A stretch of 64,000 nt of DNA from Abelmoschus esculentus (Eukaryota > Streptophyta > Magnoliopsida > Malvales > Malvaceae). The notes under the pieces were generated by a model. That model made no database searches and was not told the DNA's origin. It was given only the letters and a program-made list of their open reading frames with translations. Position 1 is the stretch's first letter; every line of letters starts with the position of its first letter. The stretch covers positions 5,592,501 through 5,656,500 of the forward strand of contig JAUCBN010000013.1 in NCBI GenBank assembly GCA_035048815.1. Reading direction: 5' to 3'. This document shows, piece after piece, positions 19,924-29,960 of the stretch. The position numbers and the translations under genes were made by a program.

Positions 19924-20770
19924 ATTTTAGTGGGATATTGCCCTCAATAGATAGGGATGATCATGAAACTCGAACCCGACGGGTTCCGATCTGATCTGGT
20001 TTAAACGGGTTGAATTTTTTAAAAGAAAATTTGGGTTTAGGTCGGGTCGGGTTTTTTTCAAGAGTAATTTCGGGTTGGTCGAGTTTGGGTTTAGGGTGGA
20101 AAAATCCGATCCGATCTAACCTGTGACTAATAGTGTATTTTTTTTATATATATTTTAGGGATATTTTCAATTATAATCCCTCTTTAAATATATTTTTTAT
20201 AATTAAGTCACTAAAATTAATTTTTTTTATAATTAGGTCACTGAAAATTTACTTTATTTACAATTAGATCTCTAAATTTTATTTTTTACAATTAAGTCCC
20301 TGAAATTTAATTTTTTAATGATTCGGGTCGGGTTGAATTTTAAAGTTTAAAAATTAGGTCGGATCGGGTCAGATTTTTTTCACCCTAAATTCGAGTCGGG
20401 TGAAGGGTGGAGGGTATGTTTTTCCAGGTCGGATGCGGGTGGGTCGAAAATCCGACCCGACCGACCCGTACCCATCTCTATCCATAGATAATAAGGGGAA
20501 TAAGGGGATGAATTTATATTAGGGTATTTTAGAAATTTTATAGAGAATAACGCTACCTCCTCTTGACGTTATCCCTTCAAAAAATATTATCTTACCCTTT
20601 TAAGTCTTATTCACATGTTGCAACACTGTATGTGATAATATATTTTAAGAAGTAAAGCTAAGAGGAAGTGACCTTATGTTCTTAACACCGTACATTTTAT
20701 AGTAAAATCTTAAATATACATTTTTTTATTTCTTTAATTATTTTTATGGAGGGCAATATCCCATTAAAAT
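19924..20770. mobile_element. Probable non-autonomous TIR element
   Basis: Left end 19924-19945 (ATTTTAGTGGGATATTGCCC) and right end 20749-20770 are inverted copies of each other over 22 bp with one mismatch. A second nested inverted pair (CCTTATTCCCCT at about 19891, AGGGGAATAAGG at about 20494) involves the same region. Inside is a GGGTCGGG-rich block (19960-20110, 20320-20480) and four to five degenerate copies of a 35-bp AATTAGGTCACTGAAATTT-type repeat (20165-20320). I could not find a clean target duplication, so a chance inverted pair cannot be excluded. Confidence 0.45.
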
Positions 20771-21315
20771 AACTCATTTTTATATAATTTGATACGGATA
20801 AAAACATTATCCACAAAAATTGAAAACCAAAAAATAAAAATACTATTTCTCTTTATTAACCACCCAAAACAACATAGTCCAAAAGTTCAATATTCTCAGG
20901 AACCAATGAATTTTTCGAAATTTTATTTAATAAATCTATTAGATTAATAATATGTTAAACTAAAATTTAGATTGATTTTAACGAATGAAATTTTATGATT
21001 TTTCGTGTCAATAATTTTCTGTTTAATGACGATTAAATTTGTTTAAAAAATCATAATAAAGATATTTTAATAAAATATATTTTTAAATAATTTTAAACCC
21101 ATAAATCAAATGTCATGATCTTACATTTGGAGCAAATAAAAAAACTAGAGTATTAATAATTCAGCCTATAATTCAAAGACATGTTTTAGATGTTTGTTAT
21201 AGTGTTTGGATGACAGTGTCTATTTTAGTTGTTTTAGTTTTTTTAATATGAGTATATTAATTTTATTAAAATATTTTTTAAAAATATAATAAAAATTTAT
21301 AATTTATATAAATAA
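20771..21315. other. AT-rich spacer
   Basis: No ORF, repeat family or RNA gene recognised; simple A/T-rich sequence leading to the Copia insertion. Confidence 0.5.
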
Positions 21316-21320
21316 ATTTG

Positions 21321-21562
21321 TGTCATAAATAAAATAATAAAGAAATAAAACAAGAATAAAGAACAAGAATGAAAGAACAAAGAGAAGATATAAAAAGAGA
21401 TATTTGTATTATTCTCAATATTGACTTATATACAATGTCTTCACAAACTCATCTATTTATAGGCATAAGCAGTACATAATGTATTAAACTCTAATTATGA
21501 TAATATTTCTAATGATAGAATTCTTATTATGATAGACATACATATAGATAATATTCATAACA
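21321..21562 (-). repeat. Copia 3' LTR
   Basis: On the minus strand it starts TGTTATGAATATTATC at 21562 and ends ATTTATGACA at 21321. It matches 26099-26343 closely over its whole length. Confidence 0.95.
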
Positions 21563-21571
21563 TTCCCCCTT
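21563..21571 (-). promoter_or_regulatory. Copia polypurine tract
   Basis: Minus strand AAGGGGGAA directly before the 3' LTR start, as in plant Copia elements. Confidence 0.8.
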
Positions 21572-21783
21572 GGATGTCTATGAAGATAATGTGCCTCGTT
21601 AAAACTTTACTAAGATAAAAACCCTGTAGGAAAAAAATCTAAGTGAAGGAAAAAGAGTATACACATTTTTGATACACATAACATGTTGCCTCATTAAAAA
21701 CCTTACCAAGAAAACCCATTGAGACAAAACCTTGGTTAAGGGAAAAAGAGTGCAACGCGTATTTACTCCCCCTCATGACAATA

Positions 21784-22620
21784 TCACATAATATTTTTGA
21801 ATCTACATAATTTAATATTAAATACTATCCTCAAATATTGAGGTAGATCATTTACATTAAGAGACTTAGCAACCATAAGGGTGATCAATAAATATGCGTT
21901 ATGCATGTGAAGTCTCTTTAAATATCTTTTCTGCATGTTGATTGATGCATAAGGATTTGAGGAGATCACTTCACGAGTCTCAATGATATTCAAATCATAG
22001 ACATACACCACAATAAAAATTCAGAGCTAAATCTCTTAATAAAAAATGCTCGGAGGAAATTAAATAATTCATATAGCATCATACTAAATAAGTATTCAAT
22101 GAGGCGATTATATCAAATATGCCTAAATTGTTTCAATCCATAAAATATATATTCAATATGGTTGACTAATGTTTTCGATAACTTGAATGAATTGCTTATG
22201 GCAATCTAAATCTTTCCGAAAGTTTCATATAAATATTATTGTCAAGAGACCCATTCAAATATGATGTAACAATATTCATTAGGTAAAAATCGAGTAATTT
22301 TATTTATTGCTAGACTGATTAAAATCTAAAAGTAGTTGCATCCACCACCGAGGAATATATTTTCCTCATAATCAATTTTATGTCTTTGTGAGAATCCTTG
22401 TGCAACCAAATGAGCTTATATCTCATGATTTCCCCTTTTGATTTCTCTTTCTCACAAAAGCTCGTTTATATCCACGAGTTTTACAAATTTCAATGTACGG
22501 GCTATAGGCCCAAATACTTCTCTTTTCAAAAAAGATTTTAGTTTCGCCTCAATTGTCTCTTTCATGTTGGCCAATCATTTCTTTGTTTACATTGCCCAAT
22601 TGATAATGATTCATGATCCA
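21784..22620 (-). pseudogene. Copia reverse transcriptase remnant
   Basis: Reading leftward from 22620: Copia RT N-terminal motifs (REVFGPIART), then a degenerate SQR..IDYEEN stretch and HLNGSLDNNIYMKLSERF, as in the palm of Copia RTs. At about 22000 the catalytic box reads YVYDLNII where the family has YVDD followed by LNII, so the second catalytic Asp is Tyr. After about 40 more residues the family match breaks off: the RT thumb and RNase H are absent, and the element passes straight into its 3' non-coding part. Many stops and frameshifts. Confidence 0.85.
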
Positions 22621-24000
22621 CATCATCAAATAAAATCTCTAGTGCTATATTGCATGCAAATATATAAACGACGTCGATTTAATTTTAGTTCCACTTATAA
22701 TAAACATGACATAATATATTGAAATCTCTTTATTATCAGGTACCTGAGTCATGTCAATGTCTCTGTTGGAGACCATTTAATCTCTTTTAGAGAGTTTTAT
22801 AATCATTGATTCCTCGATTAGACCATCATAAAATATAACTCCTTTTCTTTTTCTAGGATTTCTTTGGAACTTACTTGTCTATTACGCTTCAAGCGTAAGT
22901 TAGACTCATTAGCAACTAGAGTTTGTCATTCCATGATATCAAATTTTATCAGAGCATTCATAGATGGTATACGTGACTTAGTCACTCTTTTAGGGTTATA
23001 GAAATCATCTGGCAACTGATTTGCTAAATGAATTATCCATTGAACTTATAGTTCACATTGTGTAACACGTGGATCAAAAAGAGAAAATGATAATTCATTC
23101 CAACTTATTTCTTTCCCCAGCTATTTATTTTCTCCCCCTAATGTTGGATAAATTGACTCATTAAAATGATAGCTAATAAATCAGGTTGTAAATAAATTCC
23201 TTATCAGAAGCTCAAGATATTTAAATCCGATACATATTCCTAATAAAACTCATCTTTGTACGTTGTGGTAGAGCAATTAGAACATATATCGCACACAAAA
23301 AATCTAAGATGAAAAATATTTGGTTCTTGAATAAAAACCATTTGTAATAGGGAGAACTTATGATAATTTGTTGGCTTGATGCGAATTTGTGATACTACAT
23401 ATAAAATTACATGTCATTAACATTATCAAGACTGATTATCTTTATAAAATAATCTGGAAAATGTGTTCGTAATTTTATTAACTGAGCAAGTAGCCTCGCA
23501 AACATCAAGTTGCGGGTTAATAATAAGGATACATATAACCATCTAGTCGATGCATCGATAAAAATCATAAAATATCTAGATGGTCTTTAAGAAATATGTA
23601 TGAGCTCATATATATCACCTTGTATCCGTTCCAGAAAATTAATAGCACTCTATCTTAGATGTTGATGATTGAATAATCAAGTTGCTTCCATAGCAAGTAT
23701 CACGTGAAATATTACCATGAAGAAAATCTTAGTTCTTCAATAAATGATCACATAAAAGTTTCAGTAAATTTTCGCATCATAATTGAACCGGGATGGTCTA
23801 ACCAGTCATGCCAAATAAAATTATCAGTAAACATCTAGTTTACAATAGCACGAGCTTCAATTTGTACTAATTCTTATATAGTACAATATGGATGACAATA
23901 CATGTAATTTTGTCAAAAAAATTTTATTGCCTTGAGTTATACTCGTAACATTGAGATAATCAACATCCCTTTGATAGATATTCTCAATATATTTCTACAA
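22620..24000 (-). pseudogene. Copia integrase remnant
   Basis: Minus-strand fragments match Copia integrase in order: WHDWLDHPGSIMMRKF (pre-integrase region) near 23800, FLERIQGDIYELIH near 23630, FIDASTRWLYVSLL near 23560, then LIKLRTHFPDY near 23470 and a post-integrase HFNESIYPTLGGE-like stretch near 23130. Continuity needs several frame changes, and the DDE region beyond the first Asp is not recoverable. Confidence 0.75.
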
Positions 24001-24199
24001 ATATCTTTAAAATTCAATAAGTCTCTTTGCGACTTTGACGAGCATAATGCATTGTAAAAATGAAATAAAGTTCTATTTGACAATAATATATTTGCTTAGT
24101 CGGAGCCTTCTGTGATATTGGTACTTCCGGATATAGTACTCACATTATTCCCTTGAATTTAAAATGGGAAAATATGCATAACCATGCACTTTTTAATAT

Positions 24200-26080
24200 A
24201 TGCTTTATTTCATTCACTTCGGGGAATGAAAAATATGTGCTTTGTACCATTCACTTCAGGAAATGACAAAATATTAAATATAGCACATTATATCAAATCA
24301 GTTATCTATCAAAGATAAACTCTCAAAAGATCTTCCGAAGCATTGATATTTCAGTACTTTGAGATATAGTACTCATATTTCCCTATTATTTAAATGAGAA
24401 AATATTTCTTATACGTAAATATTGCATGAAAACTTGCATTGTCTGCTAAGCATAAGTCGCCATAAATTATTGCATATTTTATTCTGGAAGTAATCATATT
24501 CTTTTAAAGGAAAAATTAACATAAAAGATAAATAAATAATATATAAAGTAAGTTAACATAAATAAATAATAAATAAAAGTAAATTAGCATAAATAAATAA
24601 ATTAACATTAAACAAAATAAAATAAAGATCAATTATTCCTTTTAGAATTTATAAAGGAAATAAATAGCGAATTATTCCCTTCAAGGGTTATGAAAAAAAT
24701 TATCAATATCCAATTGAGTTGGATCAATAACGCTATTGTTTTCGCCAAAAAAAATTGTTTATATTTTCTTTAATTTATCATTCATGATTATGTATAAAGT
24801 CCATAATACTTCGGTGTTTGACAAGTACGAGATTAATGGTTTATACCATCGCATTGATAACATAAAGATTTTGATATGATCTCTATCATTCTTGTCATCT
24901 TTATAATTCCACTTCTTATGGATATAAGCATTCTCAAAATAATCATTTTATCCATGTGTATTTTATGATCTCAATTATGATCACAATTACTAATGTGGCA
25001 TTTATTCTTTCCGCTATAAAATATCATATTCACTTCAGGGAATGGAGCAAAGAATAATAGGTATTTAAAACCCTTGTATGATATTGTGTCTGTAAGACGA
25101 TATTAATGTCTGAAAAGTGGAGTATGTTTTTCTAACATATCCTCATCACTGATACTCTTGCACATAATTGAGTTTTATTCACTAACCATATAGTGAATTA
25201 TCACGTTTACATTCACTTCAAGGAATGAAACAAATTCAATAATCGCATGGAATAAATATCATGCTTGCATTCACTTTAAAGAATGACATAAATCAAATAA
25301 TCCCATGGAATAATCATCATGTTTGCATTCAGTTCAGGGAATGCCTCCCATAAAAATTCTTTGATCAAGACGATTTTCGTAACTTGAACTTGGGAGAAGT
25401 TTATAGTCGAGTTTTTTCGACATAAAATAATACTGCTTTCAAGCAAATATAAACTTTATAATATTCATACTATTAAATAGTAATTGATCAACAAATATAT
25501 ATACAATAAGGAACAAAAATTTAATCCTTATACGCGACATTGTTAAACCAGTCCAAAAGATCCTTTAAAAAGAACCTCCTTTAAGACCAGTAACCTCGCA
25601 AAACGGGATGTCCAACCAATATACTCGGATTAAACCAACATAATAAAGAACATACTAATTAAAGGTTTAATATTTGCTCTAATATTATGTAATACTTAGA
25701 ACATGATTAAAACATAAACTTTTATCATAATAATAAAATAAACAAATATTGGTTATAATAAAGACAAAAATATCAAATTAAATAAGTAAAACATACCAAA
25801 CTTTTTACTATATGGTAAATTAGTTACCAATATCTTGTTAAAATCTTTTTTGGGAATTGTCAATAAGAACCACGGTATTTGAGTCATTTTATCTCTACAC
25901 AAACACTAAACAACCAAAAATTTTTAATAAATTAAAAATCAAATCAAAGATCAAGAGAGAAAAATAACCGATAATTAAAATATAATTGAGGGAGAAGAAC
26001 TTATCTTTGATTTATGCTAGTAACAAATTCTTGTTAATAACTCCTTCAAGATTCTAACGACAAACGCCTCCGTTGGTTAG
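24200..26080 (-). pseudogene. Copia gag remnant and 5' leader
   Basis: Around 24960-24720 the minus strand shows a decayed zinc-knuckle region (KWNYKDDKNDRDHI followed by a DLYQ-like stretch). Most of the segment consists of frame-broken gag with six copies of an 18-bp CATTC...GAATG motif and a 58-bp near-tandem repeat at 25209-25343. Confidence 0.6.
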
Positions 26081-26081
26081 A

Positions 26082-26098
26082 GTCTCGTGCTGATAACG
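26082..26098 (-). promoter_or_regulatory. Putative Copia primer-binding site
   Basis: Minus strand CGTTATCAGCACGAGAC follows the 5' LTR immediately. Its position fits a PBS; I cannot name the tRNA with certainty. Confidence 0.55.
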
Positions 26099-26343
26099 TG
26101 TTATAAATAAAATAATGAAGAAATAAAACAAGAATAAAGAACAAGAATGAAAGAACAAAAAGAATATATATATAGAGAGATTTGTATTATTCTCAATATT
26201 GACTTGTATACAATGCCTTCACAAACTATCTATTTATAGGCATAAACAGTACATAATGTATTAAACTCTAATTAATGAAGATAATATTTCTAATGATAGA
26301 GTTCTTATTATGATAGACATCCATATAGATAATATTCATAACA
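26099..26343 (-). repeat. Copia 5' LTR
   Basis: Minus strand TGTTATGAATATTATC... to ...TTATTTATAACA; 245 bp, a near-identical partner of 21321-21562 with small indels. Confidence 0.95.
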
Positions 26344-26348
26344 ATTTG

Positions 26349-27924
26349 AATCAAATATATTTTTAAAATATAAAAAATAATATATCTGGATCATAAACAG
26401 AATCATATGAAGAGAAAAATAAAAAATCTAACTCAAAGACTTGAAACAAAAAATACTAATATCATTAAAGTTCAACAATAAAAGGTAAAATCTAACAACA
26501 AATAACATTAGTAAATATATATTATAATAATAAAACACATTGATAATATGATCATTACTATAAAACAATCGCAAACAAAAATAATGATTGTGAATTTGTA
26601 TTTAAAACAAAAGATAAACAAGATCCTCAAAAGAGTGTTATCTTAATTAGTTTAAACACCATTAAATCTAATTTTAATAAATAAATATATACAAACGATT
26701 GATTAAGACGAAAAAATATATAAAAAAACTAAAAAAAAATAAAAAAATATCAATGGTTATAGCAGCAATAAAATTGATATTCTCGTCAATTATTTAAAAA
26801 TAAAAAATAAAATATTTTATTCGAAAAAAAGGCTAAATTAAAAAAACAATAATTTTAATTTATTTGTAATTTTAAAAATCTGTCGCGTATATCAAAAAAA
26901 TAAAAACTGCAAAGCACGTGTGGTTTACGGTTCTATAAAAGATGATGTTTTAATTTTGACTAAAATGGCTGATAATAATGGTTGAAATAGTTCTTTTTAA
27001 ACAATTTTATTTAAGGAAAAAAAATCTCCCAATAAATTTTAAACTTATAATTTTAAAAATAATATTAATTAAAATTTTAATTATTTACTTTAAAGATTAT
27101 CATCAATATTAAAATAATTAACTCATAATATTTTACTTCTTTTCATTTTACAGAAATTATTTTTTGGGATAATTTTACACAGAATTATTAACTTAACTAA
27201 CTTTATTTTGACAGTCACATTTTTTTTTATAATTGCCACTGAATTTTTATTAAATCCATAGAAAATATTACAATTACAATGAATTCAGAAAAACCCAAAA
27301 ATAAAGAAAAGTAAAATATTTTCTATAGAGATAAGTATACCATCAAAATCCAAAAGCTTCCTGAATCTTCTTGTCTCTGTCCAGTCGAGACACATAACGG
27401 GTGAATAAGGAGTGGTGAGCAATCCAAACAATCAGACAGAATATTCCGCTACCCAGGACTGATTATATCGGTACACAACCGTCAACTGAGTGGGGATCTA
27501 ACCATCAATGACCACCGACAAAATCGTAATCAGAAACTAGCACCGATTAAAATCTCTGCAATAATCGACTGTTAGGGTATGCTAAATCATGCTACAAGGA
27601 CATATAAAATAAATAACAAAAATAAAAATAAGAAACGTGTCACAAAGATAAGAAAAACGTTTGCCATGAAGATAAAGATTCTTATTAACATATAAGAAAA
27701 TAAATCTCTGCAGTCACATTTTTTGACTAGTTATATTCAAATAAAGCATCATAATCTGGACCGACTAGGTCAAAGAACTAAACAAATTTAATGTACCAAC
27801 TTTCTTTTCTAAAACGTCATTTATAAGAATAAAAATATATTAATTATTTCCCGTTAATTATAATATATTAAATAAAATTATCATTAGAATGCTAATCGTT
27901 TGGATAATAAAATCATCCTCAAAA
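26349..27924. other. AT-rich spacer between Copia and outer Ogre element
   Basis: No coding region. The piece 27340-27570 has a more balanced composition than its surroundings (TCTTGTCTCTGTCCAGTCGA, GACCACCGACAAAATCG) and may be a fragment of an unidentified older element. The rest is A/T-rich. Confidence 0.45.
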
Positions 27925-28061
27925 TGTGGTATAATCACTCATTTTTAATCGAATTTTAATATTTATAGTAATATTTTAATAATCATATTATTAATAAAAA
28001 GAGAAAAAAAAGAGAAAAAATGAAAAAAGAAAGAAAAAGAAGAAAAGGAAAGGAAAAGTTG

Positions 28062-28083
28062 ATGTGGGATTAGAATCCCACAT
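28062..28083. repeat. 10-bp inverted repeat in LTR U3
   Basis: ATGTGGGATT and AATCCCACAT are separated by AG, just upstream of the TATA box. Confidence 0.9.
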
Positions 28084-28125
28084 TGATGAGAAACCCTATT
28101 TTCCTCTCTCCAAATGCCTATAAAA
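28075..28125 (+). promoter_or_regulatory. LTR promoter: USE-like box plus TATA
   Basis: ATCCCACATTG (28075-28085) matches the plant snRNA upstream sequence element RTCCCACATCG at 10 of 11 positions. TATAAAA (28119-28125) follows after 33 bp, close to the spacing of Pol II-type plant snRNA promoters. Transcription would start at about 28150. Confidence 0.55.
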
Positions 28126-29030
28126 GGAGTTAAGGGGAGCCTTTTAAAGGAACCAATTGGGTGAGGGTAGTACCCTATAATCTTAATTTGAGAGCTTAGC
28201 TCTCCCCAAATTTTGGGTGATTCGATTGAGTCTTATTTTTAAGATTCGATATAGTTAAAAATTTTGGAGGGGTCGTGGTAGATCTCGATCTAGAGTTTAT
28301 CGGGGTTAGCCGTTCGTATTTTTAGGTATAATTTCTATTTCTTTTTATTTTTGTATTTTGAATATTTTTAATGAAATGTAGTTGTTTATTATTAGATTTT
28401 ATATTTTAATTTATGTATGTTTTTAATTTATGTTTTAGATTAATTATGTTTTAATATTTATGTATATTTATTTATGTCTTAGATTAGTATTTTATTTGTT
28501 AGATTAATATTTATGTTTTTATGTATTCAGTTGGTATATTTAATTTATTTGTTATGTTTAAGTTGCATGAATGAAATATTAATTAATTAATGCGGACTCC
28601 TAAATTTGGTCGGAAAGCGAGATCAGTACAAATATGGTGGTAATGGTTCGGACGTTTATCTACGGGTTTAAGCGCTTTAAAATAATTGCGCACATTTAAT
28701 TAAAAAATATTTCGATAGTCAAATTAGCCTAGAAAATTTAATATTAATGAGGCGGTAATTAATAAAGTATCAATTTTGGACGGTGTGGGGTGCTAATCCT
28801 TCCCTATCCGAAACCGACTCCCGAATCCCATTTTTTAAAATCTCTGATTTTACGATGTCCAGTCTACCAAAACAGCCGGTGATGACTCCAATTTTCCAAA
28901 AATCATTTTTAAACCGAAACCCTCACGTGGAATACATTAATTTTTAAAATGAAACATCGAAAATGTTTTTCACGTCGAGAAATGATATTTTTAGCGACAT
29001 CATCGAAACTCGTTTTTTAAGATCGCTACA

Positions 29031-29726
29031 GATGGCGACTCCGCTAGGGACTAATTTTGTTTTTTTGAAAACAAAAAGTGAGTCAAGCTTTCAAATGATT
29101 ACCGCTATACTAATATTAAAAATTTTGGGCTAAAGTGACGATCAAGTTAATACTCAATTAAATTTGTGCTTTTATTTTTCCGCATTTAAAATTTACATAT
29201 AAACCCATCCTTTTAAGTGGGGGAAAAGGCTAATGCTTTCATGGAGATATCGTTCTCCTGTGTAGGCCCTAGCCGAAGTACCTTCGGGGCTTCACTACCT
29301 TATGTTTTCGTAAGGATATCGTTCCTTTGTGTAGGCATAAGCGAACGAGTTCCTCTAAATTGAACTCGGTCAAAATGAGCCTATAATAGGTGATGATCGG
29401 TGGCCTTGCTACTCTTAATAGAGGACAACTCGGATAATTCCAGTCCTTTTTAGCGCCAACACTGCATATAGAGAACTAGACTACCTACCCTATTAGAGAC
29501 ATGTGGATACCCTAAGTGAACTAGATAGGAAATCTAGGATTGTTCTTCTCTGTTTACTTTTACGTAAATTTAATTCTCTGAAACTTATTTTTGCGTTTAT
29601 TGTTTTTATCTAATACTAACTTGATTTCTTTATGTTTTTATTTCCCTTTTTGCATACATCATCACATTTTGCATTGCATCTAGATTATTAATTCGAGTGG
29701 TTCATCCTACATAGGAAACTTTCACC
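29031..29726 (+). other. Leader of outer Ogre-like element
   Basis: Non-coding leader, 29051-29726. It contains two similar blocks with GGATATCGTTC(C)TGTGTAGGC at about 29250 and 29310 and GCCGAAGTACCTTCGGGGC (a small hairpin). The same blocks occur inverted at 57150-57300 in the inner element. Confidence 0.75.
29033..29050 (+). promoter_or_regulatory. Primer-binding site, tRNA-Arg type (Ogre/Tat)
   Basis: TGGCGACTCCGCTAGGGA two bases after the LTR end; it differs by one base from the inner element's PBS. Confidence 0.88.
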
Positions 29727-29960
29727 ATGGAAGAGAGGTATTTGAAAATTTCAACCTTAGTGTTAGAAAACGATCAAAGATACCAATTAAGGAAGGAGAT
29801 TTGGCACGATCATAATCTGTCAGACTTCTTTTATCAGAAACCGATAGGAGGACAACCGAAGAGTCCATACAACAGTCTATCAAACGACAAGGTAATGACC
29901 ATGCATTTATTCAGGTCTATATCAGAATGTCAGTCTAGGATTCAAAGCGAACATGAATGA
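29727..29960 (+). pseudogene. Leader ORF, possible Ogre ORF1 remnant
   Basis: A 77-codon frame starting at an ATG in context CACCATGG. Its first part, EERYLKISTLVLENDQRYQL, is shared with the inner element's frame at 56884-56543 on the other strand. Beyond about residue 45 the two diverge through indels. The location after the LTR and before gag fits the extra ORF1 of Ogre elements, but I recognise no domain. Likely a decayed coding region. Basis: the two copies agree in protein frame here, while flanking leader DNA also matches, so coding status is inference. Confidence 0.45.

Larger units (their letters stand above)
21321..26343 (-). mobile_element. Ty1/Copia retrotransposon, degenerate, complete ends
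   Basis: Two LTRs of about 243 bp (21321-21562 and 26099-26343) flank 4.5 kb of decayed minus-strand gag-pol. A perfect 5-bp target duplication ATTTG lies at 21316-21320 and 26344-26348. Polypurine tract AAGGGGGAA precedes the left (3') LTR on the minus strand. Domain order on the minus strand is gag, zinc knuckle, integrase, RT, so it is Copia type. No long ORF survives; RNase H is missing and the RT catalytic box is mutated. Confidence 0.95.
27925..29030 (+). repeat. 5' LTR of outer Ogre-like element, 1106 bp
   Basis: It begins TGTGGTATAATCACTCATTT, similar to the inner element's LTR start (TGTAATCACTCATTTTTAAC), and ends AAGATCGCTACA directly before the PBS. The last 400 bp (from about 28600) match the inner element's LTR end in inverted orientation; the middle is unrelated and half as long. 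The exact first base could be 27925 or 27927. Confidence 0.85.

Noticed and set aside
26349..27924. Searched for tRNA, snRNA or a gene in the spacer left of the outer Ogre element
   Set aside because: No cloverleaf-like A/B boxes, no long ORF and no terminal repeats were found.
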